A stretch of DNA of 64,000 nt from Bacteroidetes bacterium GWA2_40_15. GTDB lineage: Bacteria; Bacteroidota; Bacteroidia; Bacteroidales; VadinHA17. The stretch is taken from positions 1-64,000 of the forward strand of contig MENI01000005.1 in assembly GCA_001768195.1 (NCBI GenBank), in the 5' to 3' direction. Of the stretch, positions 1 through 9,256 are shown in pieces. Numbering within the stretch: position 1 is the first letter of the stretch; each line of letters begins with the position of its first letter. Position numbers and translations under genes: made by a program. The notes under the pieces were generated by a model, which did not search any database, was not told the DNA's origin, and saw nothing but the letters and a program-made list of their open reading frames with translations.

Positions 1-628
1 ACAACTCGATAATTATGTCGGCGAGATTATAGCTAAACTGAAGAAACTGGGTCTTGAAAAAAATACAATTGTAATATTTACTTCAGACAATGGACCTCAT
101 CTTGAAGGAGGTGCTGACCCTGATTATTTCGATAGTAATGGCCCACTGAAAGGATATAAGAGAGATCTCTATGAAGGTGGTATCCGCACACCAATGCTGG
201 TTAAATGGCCTGGGAAAGTCAAACCAGCTTCAAAATCCGATCATATATCTGCATTCTGGGATGTCCTGCCGACTCTGGCAGAAGTTGCAGGTGCTGATAC
301 AATTTTAAATACCGATGGGATCTCATTTCTTCCGGAATTGCTTGGCAAAGAGCAGAAGCAGCATGAATATCTCTACTGGGAATTTCACGAACAAGGTGGT
401 CGGGTTGCATTGCGAATGGGTAACTGGAAAGCTGTAAAAAAGGATATTGAGAAACTACCGCACGGTGAAACAGAACTATATGATCTGTCCTCAGACATTG
501 GAGAAACAAAAAATGTGGCTCCATTGCATCCTGAAATTGTAAAAAAAGCAGATTCACTATTGATAAAAGCAAGAATCAGATCAGAAAACTTCCCGTTTTC
601 TTGTGAAGTATCGGCAACAAAGCAATAA
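1..628 (+). CDS. Sulfatase, C-terminal part (5' end outside window)
   Basis: The reading frame is open from base 2, so only the last 208 residues are visible. They contain the TSDNGP metal-site motif and an EGGIRTPM segment, both typical of the second half of type I (formylglycine) sulfatases, followed by the small C-terminal subdomain with ETELYDLSSDIGE. The formylglycine motif lies upstream of the window. Closest relative here is the sulfatase at 20153-21703: they share SDHISAFWDVLPTL, DGISFLPEL and a KQKQH...LYWEF segment, so the two are probably recent paralogues with similar substrates. It is first in a same-strand run of five sulfatases; the next gene starts 11 bases later, suggesting one operon. 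The natural substrate cannot be told from sequence. Confidence 0.92.
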   Translation, partial: QLDNYVGEIIAKLKKLGLEKNTIVIFTSDNGPHLEGGADPDYFDSNGPLKGYKRDLYEGGIRTPMLVKWPGKVKPASKSDHISAFWDVLPTLAEVAGADTILNTDGISFLPELLGKEQKQHEYLYWEFHEQGGRVALRMGNWKAVKKDIEKLPHGETELYDLSSDIGETKNVAPLHPEIVKKADSLLIKARIRSENFPFSCEVSATKQ

Positions 629-639
629 TATTAATCATT

Positions 640-2181
640 ATGATCAGGATCAACCTAAACCACAAAATCATTCCGGGCACTCTGGGCATTTTGTCACTTG
701 CTGTAACGGCATGCGTGAATGAGAAGGCTGAAGAAAAACCCAATATCGTGATAATCTATGCTGATGATCTTGGCTACGGCGATGTCGGATGTTATAGTTC
801 CAACACTCTGATAACTCCGAATATTGATCTTCTGGCATATCACGGACTTCGTTTCACCAATGCCTATTGCACATCGGCAACAAGTACACCTTCGAGGTAT
901 TCTCTGCTAACCGGAGAATATGCCTGGAGAAAAGCAGGGACAGGAGTTGCACGGGGTGATGCTTCTGCAATAATTGCTCCCGGTAGGACAACAATGGCCT
1001 CAGTACTTAAAAAGGCAGGATATTCAACCGGTGTTGTCGGCAAATGGCATCTGGGACTCGGTCCGTCTTCAGGAGCCGACTGGAATGGAGAGATTACTCA
1101 TAGCCCGCTCGACATAGGTTTCGATTACAGTTTCCTGATTCCTGCTACAGGCGACAGAGTGCCCTGCGTTTATGTTGAAAACAGACGTGTTGTCCGGCTG
1201 GATCCGAATGATCCTGTAAAAGTAAGTTTTACAGATCCGATCCTTGTTGAACCTACCGGAAAAGATCATCCTGAGCTTCTTAAAATGCACCCGAGCCATG
1301 GCCACGATATGACCATCGTTAACGGAGTAAGCCGCATTGGCTGGATGAGTGGCGGAAAATCTGCACTCTGGGTCGATGAAGATATGGCTGATACAATTAC
1401 AGCAAGAGCAGTGAAATTCATTGAGCATAACAGGAATAACCCTTTCTTTCTCTATTTTGCCACACACGACATTCATGTCCCCCGACTGCCACACAAAAGA
1501 TTCGAAGGTAAAAGTGGGATGGGACCAAGGGGTGATGCAATTGTTGAGTTCGACTGGTCGGTTGGTGAAATAATGAAAACAATCGACAGGCTCGGTCTTG
1601 CTGAAAAAACCCTGATCATTGTCACAAGCGATAATGGACCTGTGGTAGATGACGGGTACATTGACCAGGCAGTTGAGCTCCTTGGCAACCATAAACCTGC
1701 CGGAAAACTCAGAGGTGGAAAATACAGCTCATTTGACGGGGGGACAAGGGTTGTGTTTATTACATCCATGGAAGGAAAGATAAAGCCTGGCAGAAGCGAT
1801 GAACTCTTCAGTCAGATTGATCTGCTGGCCTCTTTTGCCGAATTAACAGGCCAGTCAGTTGCTGATGGCGATGCACCCGACAGCCGAAGCAATCTCTCTG
1901 CACTGCTGGGTAAATCTCCATCATCACGTGAATGGGTGGTGGAGCATGCAGTGAACGGACGCCTCTCAATAGTAAAGGACCAATGGAAATACATTGAACC
2001 CGGACCAGGCGAAAAACTATATAAGCATGTGAATATCGAATCAGGCAATGATCCCATCACTCAGTTATTTAACATGAAAACCGATATTGGGGAAACGAAA
2101 AATGTAGCTGTCGATAACCCTCTTATTGTTAATGAATTAACACAACTTCTTGATAAAATAAAAAACAGTGAAACTCCGTGA
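640..2181 (+). CDS. Lipoprotein sulfatase, serine-type (STPSR)
   Basis: A 513-residue type I sulfatase that would hydrolyse sulfate esters in the periplasm or at the cell surface. A signal peptide ends in the lipobox AVTAC (Cys25), pointing to a lipid anchor. Core motifs are in order: metal-binding ADDLGYGD (41-48), formylglycine motif S82-T-P-S-R86, GKWHLG (134-139), THDIH (275-279) and SDNGP (330-334). The modified residue is Ser82, so activation needs the anaerobic maturase encoded at 9257-10624. Full length for the family. Second gene of the sulfatase operon; 39 bases separate it from the next gene, and that gap holds GTGAAACTCCGTG/GTGTAACTCTGTG imperfect direct repeats. Sulfatase class is certain; substrate is unknown. 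Confidence 0.95.
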   Translation: MIRINLNHKIIPGTLGILSLAVTACVNEKAEEKPNIVIIYADDLGYGDVGCYSSNTLITPNIDLLAYHGLRFTNAYCTSATSTPSRYSLLTGEYAWRKAGTGVARGDASAIIAPGRTTMASVLKKAGYSTGVVGKWHLGLGPSSGADWNGEITHSPLDIGFDYSFLIPATGDRVPCVYVENRRVVRLDPNDPVKVSFTDPILVEPTGKDHPELLKMHPSHGHDMTIVNGVSRIGWMSGGKSALWVDEDMADTITARAVKFIEHNRNNPFFLYFATHDIHVPRLPHKRFEGKSGMGPRGDAIVEFDWSVGEIMKTIDRLGLAEKTLIIVTSDNGPVVDDGYIDQAVELLGNHKPAGKLRGGKYSSFDGGTRVVFITSMEGKIKPGRSDELFSQIDLLASFAELTGQSVADGDAPDSRSNLSALLGKSPSSREWVVEHAVNGRLSIVKDQWKYIEPGPGEKLYKHVNIESGNDPITQLFNMKTDIGETKNVAVDNPLIVNELTQLLDKIKNSETP

Positions 2182-2220
2182 AAACTCTGTGTAACTCTGT
2201 GTTTAAAAACTTTTAATATC

Positions 2221-3696
2221 ATGATTAACTTAAAATCTGTATTCAGTCTCGGGATGGCAACACTTACAACAGTAAACGCCACATCCCAGAAAACAACTGT
2301 CAAAAAACCTGAAACCCCTAACATCATAATAATCCTCATGGACGACATGGGTTATGGTGATATAGGCAGGACAGGAGCAAACCAGTATGAAACACCCAAT
2401 CTCAACAAACTTGCCAACCAGGGAATGCAGTTCACCTGGTGGTATTGCCCTCAGGCTGTCAGCAGCGCCTCAAGGGCCGGGTTGATCACCGGCTGTTATC
2501 CTAACCGCATTGGCTTTTCAGGCGCCCTCATGCCTTGGGCTGAGGTCGGTATCAATCCGGAAGAGACAACAATAGCTGAAATGCTTAAAACAAAAGGATA
2601 TCGTACATCCGTAATAGGAAAATGGCACCTCGGTCATCTTGAAAAGTTTCTTCCGCTGCAGCATGGATTTGATGAATATTACGGAATACCTTATTCTAAC
2701 GATATGTGGCCGGTCGATTTTGACGGAGTGCTGGTCAGGCTCAAAGATACAACCCACAGATTGATGCGTTACCCGGCTCTTCCTCTAATCAACGGCAATG
2801 AGAAAGTGGCAGAGGTACCTGATCTTGCAGGCCAGGACAAGCTTACAACGGATTATACAGAGAGAGCTGTGAAATTCATCGAAAAGAACAAAAACAGACA
2901 TTTTTTTCTTTATATTCCTCATTCAATGGTACATATCCCGCTGGGGGTATCAGATAAATTCAGGGGTAAAAGCAAACAGGGCCTTTATGGAGATGTAATG
3001 ATGGAGGTAGACTGGTCAATAGGTGAGATTATGAAAGCGCTTGAGAGAAATGGTCTTGAAAAGAATACCCTCGTGATATTTACCAGTGACAACGGTCCCT
3101 GGTTGAATTTCGGTAATCACGCGGGAAACACTGCTGGTTTAAGGGAAGGGAAAGGTACAAGCTGGGAAGGAGGTCAGCGGGTCCCATGCATTATGCGATG
3201 GCCCGGTGTTATTCCGCCAGGTGATATATGTACTCAGCTGGCAAGTTCAATAGATATTCTCCCCACACTTGCTGCCATTACAGGAGCCGCTCTGCCGGAA
3301 AATAAAATAGACGGTGTAAATATACTTTCTCTTATTAAGGGCGATAAGGAAGCCACTCCCCGTAGGGATCTCTATTATTATTACCAGCAGAACAGTCTGG
3401 AGGGTGTGCAACATGATTTCTGGAAACTAGTACTTCCTCACTCGGGAAGAACCTACAGGGGACATATGCCCGGCAACGACGGCTGGCCCGGCCAAACCGG
3501 AACCGAAACTGTAACCACAAAGCAGCTGTATGATTTACGCCGCGATCCGGGAGAATGGTATGACGTTTCTGAATTATACCCCGAAAAGGTAAAGGAACTG
3601 GAAGAACTTGCCGAAAAAGCAAGAAAGGATATTGGAGATGATATAACAAAAGTACCCGGGGCTAACCGTCGTAAAATAGGATCGATTAATGAATAA
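2221..3696 (+). CDS. Exported sulfatase, serine-type with variant SSASR motif
   Basis: A 491-residue type I sulfatase with a cleavable-type signal peptide (about residues 1-22) and no lipobox. Motifs: MDDMGYGD (40-47), formylglycine motif S81-S-A-S-R85, GKWHLGH and TSDNGPWLNFG. The third motif position is Ala instead of the usual Pro, an allowed but less common variant. The metal and sulfate-binding residues are otherwise present and the length is normal, so I regard it as active. It lies mid-operon; its stop is followed by a palindromic repeat that fills the gap to the next sulfatase. Confidence 0.94.
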   Translation: MINLKSVFSLGMATLTTVNATSQKTTVKKPETPNIIIILMDDMGYGDIGRTGANQYETPNLNKLANQGMQFTWWYCPQAVSSASRAGLITGCYPNRIGFSGALMPWAEVGINPEETTIAEMLKTKGYRTSVIGKWHLGHLEKFLPLQHGFDEYYGIPYSNDMWPVDFDGVLVRLKDTTHRLMRYPALPLINGNEKVAEVPDLAGQDKLTTDYTERAVKFIEKNKNRHFFLYIPHSMVHIPLGVSDKFRGKSKQGLYGDVMMEVDWSIGEIMKALERNGLEKNTLVIFTSDNGPWLNFGNHAGNTAGLREGKGTSWEGGQRVPCIMRWPGVIPPGDICTQLASSIDILPTLAAITGAALPENKIDGVNILSLIKGDKEATPRRDLYYYYQQNSLEGVQHDFWKLVLPHSGRTYRGHMPGNDGWPGQTGTETVTTKQLYDLRRDPGEWYDVSELYPEKVKELEELAEKARKDIGDDITKVPGANRRKIGSINE

Positions 3697-3705
3697 GCGT
3701 AATGT

Positions 3706-3806
3706 ACTCACCCCCTTTGATTCCCCCTCTCTATTTCATAAAGATGGGGAAACCCTGTCAGTAATTCCCACTCTTTGCGGAGCAGAGAGGGGGTTAGGGG
3801 GTGAGT
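3706..3806. repeat. Palindromic intergenic element with ~23-base G/C-run arms
   Basis: The left arm (ACTCACCCCC at 3706-3715 and CCCCCTCTCT at 3723-3732) pairs with the right arm (AGAGAGGGGG at 3784-3793 and AGGGGGTGAGT at 3796-3806). About 50 bases lie between the arms. It sits exactly between two co-oriented sulfatase genes. Related C/G-run palindromes occur at 10652-10741 and 21739-21790, so this looks like a dispersed REP/MITE-like family. No transposase is present in the window. Confidence 0.75.
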
Positions 3807-3808
3807 TC

Positions 3809-5494
3809 ATGAAAAAATGGACAGGGAGCAAATATTTTGCAACTGGTATAACTGCCTCATTGCTGACATTCACCGCCTCCGCCCAGCAACCCCTCAAGCA
3901 ACCCAACATCCTCTGGATCTCAACCGAGGATATGAGCCCCCATCTCGGATGCTATGGTGACAAGGTTGCCATAACACCCAATATTGACCGCCTTGCATCA
4001 CAGGGTATCCGGTTTGATAATGTATTCACAACCGCAGCAATAAGCGCTCCGGTACGGGCAGGTGTAATAACAGGTATGTATCAGACTTCAATAGGCTGCA
4101 TGCACATGCGGACAACATCATACCGCCGTGGTGTGGATAATCCAGTTGAATTTACTGCTGTTCCTCCGCACTATGTAAAAGCCTTTACCGAATATCTGAG
4201 AACTGCCGGTTATTACTGTACAAACAACAGCAAAACCGACTACCAGTTCACTAAAGACCCTGTTCCTGCAAGTATATGGGATGAATGCAGTACGACAGCC
4301 CATTACAGGAACCGTAAAGACAAGAGTCAGCCATTTTTCGCAATCTTTAACTGGATCGGAACACATGAGAGTCAAAACTGGGACATCTCGAATGTTAAGA
4401 CTGATCCTGCTGGGGTTCCCGTTCCACCGTATTATCCTGATAATGAAATTATAAGGCGCAACATCGCGAAGATGTACGACAATATCGCAAGGCTCGATTC
4501 TGTTGTTGGTGTTCTGTTATCGGAACTGGAAAGGGAAGGGGAGCTTGAAAATACTGTTATCTTCTTCTGGGGCGATCACGGGGATGGACTGCCAAGGGGT
4601 AAGAGATGGCTGTATGATTCAGGATTAAGGATACCGCTTATAATTAAATTTCCCGGAAATCAAAAAAGGGGAACAGTTGATAAAAGGCTGATCAGTTCAA
4701 TCGACCTGGGTCCTACAGTTCTATCCCTGGCCGGAGTGCCAGTACCTGCACATATGCAGGGAATCCCATTTTCAGGCGATCAGGCAGGAGAGCCCAGGGA
4801 TGCTGTTTATGCCGCACGCGACCGTGTTGATGAATCGTATGATATGATCAGATCAGTACGTACAAAAAACTGTCTTTATATACGTAATTATTATCCCAAT
4901 GAGCCTTTCCCCATATGGGTGCCTTACCTTAACAGGATGCCAATATACAAGGAAATGCTGCGTCTTGATGCTGAAGGAAAACTTACCGGTCCGCAAAAAG
5001 CATGGATGGCTTATAAACGGCCACCTGAAGAGCTTTATAATATTGCAACAGATCCTTATCAGATCAATAATCTTATTAACGACCCGGTAATGAAACTGAC
5101 TCTTTACGATATGCGCAGGCTACTTGATAAGTGGACTTTGGAAACAGGTGACCTGGGACATATGAATGAGCCGGAGATGATAGAACAGATGTGGCCCGGA
5201 GGAAAACAGCCTGTTACGGATATTCCTTATTTCATAATCAATTCCCCTGAGGATAGGGGATCAAAAAACTACAGAACAGGCGGTACATATTCTGAACCTA
5301 TGACACTTGCTTTCTATTGCCCGACTCACGGAGCTTCACTTGTCTATACTTTTGAAAACAGTCAGAAACCTCACTGGCTGCTTTATACAGGCCCCATCCA
5401 CCTTAAGAGGGGAACTCACAACATTCGTGTTAAGGCTGTACGATACGGCTACAAAGAAAGCGAAGAACTAAAAGGCAATTTCATTATTAAATAA
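3809..5494 (+). CDS. SGSH-like exported sulfatase with variant SAPVR motif
   Basis: A sulfatase of 561 residues if started at the ATG at 3809. I prefer that start because a signal peptide (MKKWTGSKYF...ASAQQ) follows at once; an upstream ATG at 3689 would translate through a palindromic repeat. The TEDMSPHLGCYG metal site is typical of the heparan N-sulfatase-like branch. The formylglycine motif is S79-A-P-V-R83: Val replaces the fourth Ser/Thr/Ala, outside the classical signature. DHGDGLPRGKRW is the second metal/substrate motif. A short C-terminal beta domain (about 500-561) resembles chitobiase C-terminal/Fn3-like domains. Only six bases separate it from the next sulfatase, so they are co-transcribed. 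Activity depends on whether the maturase accepts Val at that position. Confidence 0.9.
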   Translation: MKKWTGSKYFATGITASLLTFTASAQQPLKQPNILWISTEDMSPHLGCYGDKVAITPNIDRLASQGIRFDNVFTTAAISAPVRAGVITGMYQTSIGCMHMRTTSYRRGVDNPVEFTAVPPHYVKAFTEYLRTAGYYCTNNSKTDYQFTKDPVPASIWDECSTTAHYRNRKDKSQPFFAIFNWIGTHESQNWDISNVKTDPAGVPVPPYYPDNEIIRRNIAKMYDNIARLDSVVGVLLSELEREGELENTVIFFWGDHGDGLPRGKRWLYDSGLRIPLIIKFPGNQKRGTVDKRLISSIDLGPTVLSLAGVPVPAHMQGIPFSGDQAGEPRDAVYAARDRVDESYDMIRSVRTKNCLYIRNYYPNEPFPIWVPYLNRMPIYKEMLRLDAEGKLTGPQKAWMAYKRPPEELYNIATDPYQINNLINDPVMKLTLYDMRRLLDKWTLETGDLGHMNEPEMIEQMWPGGKQPVTDIPYFIINSPEDRGSKNYRTGGTYSEPMTLAFYCPTHGASLVYTFENSQKPHWLLYTGPIHLKRGTHNIRVKAVRYGYKESEELKGNFIIK

Positions 5495-5500
5495 ATTTAT

Positions 5501-7063
5501 ATGCAGACTAAATTCAAATTACTATCGATCCTGGGCATTGCTGCAGCTGTCTCATCCTGCTCTGATTCTCCTTCCGTATCCGGTAGGCCTAACATAATTT
5601 ATATCATGAGCGACGATCACGCGTTCCAGGCCATAAGTGCTTACGGAGGCCCACTTAAAGATCTTGCACCAACACCCAACATTGATCGAATCGCTTCAGC
5701 AGGGATGAGGTTCGACCGTTGCCTCGTGACTAATTCAATATCAGGACCTTGCAGGGCTGTGGTGCTTACCGGAAAATACAGTCACCTGAATGGCTTCCTT
5801 TCAAACGAAGCAAAAGAATTTGACGGCTCACAGCAGACATTCCCTAAACTGCTTCAGGCTGCGGGATATAACACCGCCATGATCGGAAAATGGCACCTTG
5901 GTTCAAACCCTACCGGATTCGATCACTGGGAGATACTCCCCGGACAAGGCCATTACTATAATCCCGATTTTATCACAAAGGATGGAAGAAAGCGGAATGA
6001 AGGGTATGTTACAGAACTGATAACCGAAAAATGCCTTAAATGGCTCAGCGGGGCAAAGGATCAAAAGAAACCTTTCATGCTGATGATGCATCATAAAGCT
6101 CCTCACCGCGAATGGCAGCCCGGACCAAATGAGTTGACATTGTATAATAATGTCACATTTCCTGAACCTCCGACGCTGTTTGACGATTATTCAGGTCGGG
6201 GATCCGCCTCAAGAGAACAGGATATGACTATTTCAAAAACTATGAGGCTTATCGAGGATCTTAAGTTGTATCCCGATACAATGAAGACAAAGAATGTAGG
6301 GCTGAACCGAATGAATCCTGATCAGGAGGCAGCCTGGGATGAAGTATATGATCCGATCATAAAGAAGTTCTATGGTTCAAAACTGACAGGAGAAGAACTT
6401 GTGAGATTCAAGTATCAGCGCTATATGCAGGATTACCTTGCAAGCATTGCAGCAGTTGATAAGAGTGTAGGTGAAGTACTCAATTACCTGAAGGAAAACG
6501 GTCTGGATAAGAACACGGTAGTTGTATATGCATCCGACCAGGGATTTTACCTTGGCGAACATGGATGGTTTGATAAGAGATTCATGTTTGAAGAGTCCTA
6601 CCGTACACCGCTTCTTGTGCAATGGCCCGGAGTGACACAGCCCGGAAGCATAAACGCAGATATCGTTTCGAATCTCGACTTTGCTGAAACTATCCTCGAT
6701 ATTGCAGGAGTGGAAGTACCTGAAGATATGCAGGGTGCAAGCATGGTTCCGCTTCTTAAGGGAAATACACCGTCAACCTGGCGCCAGGAACATTATTACC
6801 ACTATTATGAGTATCCTGCCGTTCACAGCGTCAAGCGTCACTATGGGATCAGCACCGGGCAGTTTAAGCTGATCCACTTCTATTATGATGTCGACGAGTG
6901 GGAGTTATATGATTTCAGGAATGATCCCCAGGAGATGATTAACCGTTATAACGAACCGGCATTCGAATCAGTAAAAGAAGATCTCCATAAACGCCTCTCG
7001 GAATTAATGGCAAAATATGGAGACAGCGAAGAATTAACAAAATCATATCTTCCGGTTAAATAA
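5501..7063 (+). CDS. Lipoprotein sulfatase, serine-type with variant SGPCR motif
   Basis: A 520-residue sulfatase. Signal peptide with lipobox VSSC (Cys20). Metal site [15 protein letters not shown] (36-50), formylglycine motif S81-G-P-C-R85, [15 protein letters not shown] (substrate-pocket histidines) and [13 protein letters not shown]. The set HHKAPH plus [11 protein letters not shown] is typical of the GlcNAc-6-sulfatase/iduronate-2-sulfatase-like branch of Bacteroidota. Cys at the fourth motif position is unusual; Ser81 is the expected modified residue. Last intact gene of the five-sulfatase operon; a decayed hydrolase gene follows. Confidence 0.93.
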   Translation: MQTKFKLLSILGIAAAVSSCSDSPSVSGRPNIIYIMSDDHAFQAISAYGGPLKDLAPTPNIDRIASAGMRFDRCLVTNSISGPCRAVVLTGKYSHLNGFLSNEAKEFDGSQQTFPKLLQAAGYNTAMIGKWHLGSNPTGFDHWEILPGQGHYYNPDFITKDGRKRNEGYVTELITEKCLKWLSGAKDQKKPFMLMMHHKAPHREWQPGPNELTLYNNVTFPEPPTLFDDYSGRGSASREQDMTISKTMRLIEDLKLYPDTMKTKNVGLNRMNPDQEAAWDEVYDPIIKKFYGSKLTGEELVRFKYQRYMQDYLASIAAVDKSVGEVLNYLKENGLDKNTVVVYASDQGFYLGEHGWFDKRFMFEESYRTPLLVQWPGVTQPGSINADIVSNLDFAETILDIAGVEVPEDMQGASMVPLLKGNTPSTWRQEHYYHYYEYPAVHSVKRHYGISTGQFKLIHFYYDVDEWELYDFRNDPQEMINRYNEPAFESVKEDLHKRLSELMAKYGDSEELTKSYLPVK

Positions 7064-7077
7064 ATATGAGCTATAAT

Positions 7078-7172
7078 CTTGGTGAAACTTAGTGTCTTCG
7101 CGCCTTGGTGGCAAATATTTTAATTCAAAACCTCTGTGAATCTCCATGTCCTTCGTGCCCTGTGGTTAAAAA
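7078..7172. repeat. Degenerate low-complexity repeat (CTTGGTG / CTTCGTGCC type)
   Basis: The gap between the last sulfatase and the next gene is built of imperfect units such as TTGGTGAAACTTAGTGTC, TTCGCGCCTTGGTGGCAAA and TCCTTCGTGCCCTGTGGTT. Similar wording recurs at 2169-2205 (GTGAAACTCCGTG...GTAACTCTGTG) and at 14233-14265 (AGGCACTAAGGCGCCAAG). It is best described as a dispersed degenerate intergenic repeat; I see no gene in it. Confidence 0.55.
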
Positions 7173-7195
7173 TTATTAAAATTTCAAATAACAAT

Positions 7196-7941
7196 ATGAC
7201 AAAAATTACAAAACTGCTTCTGTTATCATTGTTAGTATTGCTACTGACAACATGTGACAACCCCAAAACCGATAATTCCCTTCCACTGAGCACGCCTGAA
7301 GCAGAAGGAGTATCGTCCGCAGCTGTACTTGCTTTCGTAGAAGCAGCTGATAAAGAGGCAAATGAAATACACAGCTTCATGCTCCTCAGACACGGTAACG
7401 TTATCGCTGAAGGCTGGTGGAAACCTTATGCTCCGGAACTGAAACACACAATTGATTGAGGAAACAACATCTTTCAAGATCGATCAGGCGCCTGACGCTG
7501 GTTTACTACAAAATGAGTTCTTCACCACTGGAAAAAGAGTTTACCGGAAAGACATATCTTTTTGGCTCTAATGACAGCCAGCTTCAAAGCCTGAAGCTTG
7601 AAATCAGCGATACTCTTGTAACACTTCATATACGGAAGGCATCAACTGACTATGCTCTGAATTTTACAACGGGTGAATGGTATTATTCTGTAACTGAACT
7701 TCCCGGTCCTAACCTTGTTCCAAATAAGAACATTGATGTACTACGTCCCTTTAAGGTTGCCGGTAGCTATACCTGGCTCGATAATAATTCAGCCGAATTT
7801 ACACTAAGGTATATTGAAAGTCCTCATACTGAGACTATAACCTGTGTATTTCTGAATAATAAGGTTGGCGTTTCATTTAAGAACGTATTCAGTAAGCCAG
7901 ACGATATTAAACTGATCGAAGGAAAATCAGCGGAAAATTAG
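7196..7941 (+). pseudogene. Serine beta-lactamase-like hydrolase, internally deleted remnant
   Basis: The first frame (7196-7459) encodes a lipoprotein signal (LLLTTC) and the N-terminal strand region of class C beta-lactamase-like hydrolases (LSTPEAEGVSS, MLLRHGNVIAEGWW), and stops just before the SxxK catalytic motif should appear. The second frame (about 7510-7941) encodes the C-terminal beta domain seen at the end of the same family (PLEKEFTGKTYLF, TTGEW). The whole catalytic core, about 250 residues, is absent and the two parts are in different frames. Known: intact relatives are about 450-500 residues. Inference: deletion plus frameshift after the gene joined the sulfatase operon. A start at 7136 exists but lies in the repeat; the ATG at 7196 precedes the signal peptide. 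Confidence 0.75.
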
Positions 7942-7992
7942 CCGGCTTTTGAACAATTTACACCTCTTTATGGTTTATTGGAAAAGTATACC

Positions 7993-8484
7993 ATGAAGAA
8001 TTACTCTTTCATAATAATTGCTTTTGTATTTCTGACCCTGATTGCTGAACCGGCAAATGGCCAGAATTTTTCCCAGATCAGGATGACTGACCTGGAAAAG
8101 ATCCTCTCGGCAAAGGAAGATAAGCTACTGGTAGTCAATTTCTGGGCAACATGGTGTCCTCCGTGTGTGAAAGAGCTTCCCCACTTTCAAAAAGTAGCAA
8201 AGGAATACAATAAGGAAAAAGTATTATTCCTCCTTGTGAGTATCGATTTTCCTTCACAGATAGATTCTCATCTCAGGCCTTTTCTGAAGAAAAACAATGT
8301 AGCTCTTGATGTTGCACTGATGATGGATACAGATCAGAATGAATGGATCGATAAGGTTGATCCGTCATGGCAGGGGAACATACCTGTTACTCTAATGCTC
8401 AACAATGTAAAGAAAACCAGGAAATTTCATTCAGGCGATCTGGATGAAACTGAACTCAGGAACATGATCAATTCTCTATTATAG
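7993..8484 (+). CDS. Exported thioredoxin-fold protein (TlpA/ResA-like)
   Basis: A 163-residue periplasmic thiol-disulfide oxidoreductase. Signal peptide to about residue 24 (ending PANGQ), then a compact thioredoxin fold with FWATWCPPC (active-site Cys55 and Cys58) and the cis-proline region GNIPVT. I start at the ATG at 7993; a TTG at 7978 is possible but adds nothing conserved. Followed 24 bases later by another redoxin, so probably co-transcribed. Partners are not evident; one possibility is keeping periplasmic cysteines of nearby exported enzymes in the right state. Confidence 0.85.
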   Translation: MKNYSFIIIAFVFLTLIAEPANGQNFSQIRMTDLEKILSAKEDKLLVVNFWATWCPPCVKELPHFQKVAKEYNKEKVLFLLVSIDFPSQIDSHLRPFLKKNNVALDVALMMDTDQNEWIDKVDPSWQGNIPVTLMLNNVKKTRKFHSGDLDETELRNMINSLL

Positions 8485-8508
8485 TTATTAACTTAAAATC
8501 AGTAAATT

Positions 8509-9114
8509 ATGAAAAAACCAGTTTTATTTCTTGCAGTGGTGGCAATTTCACTACAGTCATTCTCCGGAAGTCCTTATAAGGCAGGCGATTATGCTACCGA
8601 CTTCAACCTTAAGAATCTCGATGGGAAAATGGTTTCCCTCAGTCAGTATGAAGATGCAAAAGGATTCATCGTTGTATTCTCATGCAATGTATGCCCTGTT
8701 GTAATTAAATATGAGGACAGGATCAAGGAACTTCACCAGGAGTACAGCAGTAAAGGATATCCGGTTGTTGCAATCAACAGCAATGACCCTTCGGTATCCC
8801 CCGGTGATTCATACGAGGCAATGAAAAAGCACGCAAAAAATAATGGCTATAAGTTTGAGTATCTGTATGATGAATCACAGGATGTTGCAAAAACTTACGG
8901 AGCAACAAATACACCTCATGTTTATCTTCTTTCAAAAAATGCAGGGAAGCTGAAAGTGGAATATGTTGGTGCCATTGACAACAATGCCGATAATGGCGCT
9001 GCTGCCGATAAGAAGTATGTTGTGGATGCACTTAATAAACTGATAAAAGGTGAACAGCCCTCGGTAACGGCTACAAAAGCTGTCGGTTGCGGAATAAAGT
9101 GGAAGAAGGCATAA
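8509..9114 (+). CDS. Exported peroxiredoxin/thioredoxin-like redox protein
   Basis: A 201-residue redoxin-fold protein (AhpC/TSA-like). Signal peptide residues 1-20, then YATDFNLKNLDGK typical of the fold start, and S-C59-N-V-C62-P as the redox site at the end of the first strand. TNTPHVYLL carries the cis-proline. A third cysteine near the end (VGCGIKWKK, Cys194) is conserved in this subgroup and could act as a resolving cysteine. It pairs with the TlpA-like gene just upstream. Convergent with the maturase gene; the gap holds a heptamer tandem repeat. Confidence 0.85.
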   Translation: MKKPVLFLAVVAISLQSFSGSPYKAGDYATDFNLKNLDGKMVSLSQYEDAKGFIVVFSCNVCPVVIKYEDRIKELHQEYSSKGYPVVAINSNDPSVSPGDSYEAMKKHAKNNGYKFEYLYDESQDVAKTYGATNTPHVYLLSKNAGKLKVEYVGAIDNNADNGAAADKKYVVDALNKLIKGEQPSVTATKAVGCGIKWKKA

Positions 9115-9177
9115 TCATAAAGGCTCAGGGCTCAGGGCAAAGGGCGTAAATCATAATAAATGAGTTTTCTGCCCATT

Positions 9178-9254
9178 CCCTATGCTCTATACTCTATGCT
9201 CTATGCCCTATGCCCCATGCTCTATGCCCTATGCCCCATGCTCTATGCCCCATG
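9178..9254. repeat. Eleven-copy heptamer tandem repeat (consensus CYCYATG)
   Basis: Eleven consecutive 7-base units: CCCTATG, CTCTATA, CTCTATG twice, then alternating CCCTATG, CCCCATG and CTCTATG. The array ends three bases before the stop codon of the maturase gene on the other strand. Just upstream (9123-9144) is a second 7-base pattern, GCTCAGG twice then GCAAAGG. The units differ by C/T at fixed positions. It lies between two convergent genes, so a transcription-stop or repeat-slippage role is possible; no coding potential. Confidence 0.85.
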
Positions 9255-9256
9255 CG

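Noticed and set aside
1069-1692. A 207-codon minus-strand open frame within the second sulfatase.
   Set aside because: It is antisense to the conserved sulfatase core and has no signal of its own.
3689-3808. Upstream start for the sulfatase at 3809.
   Set aside because: The extra 40 residues are translated from a palindromic repeat and would hide the signal peptide.
9178-9254. CRISPR-like array.
   Set aside because: The units are 7 bases with no spacers and no cas genes occur in the window.
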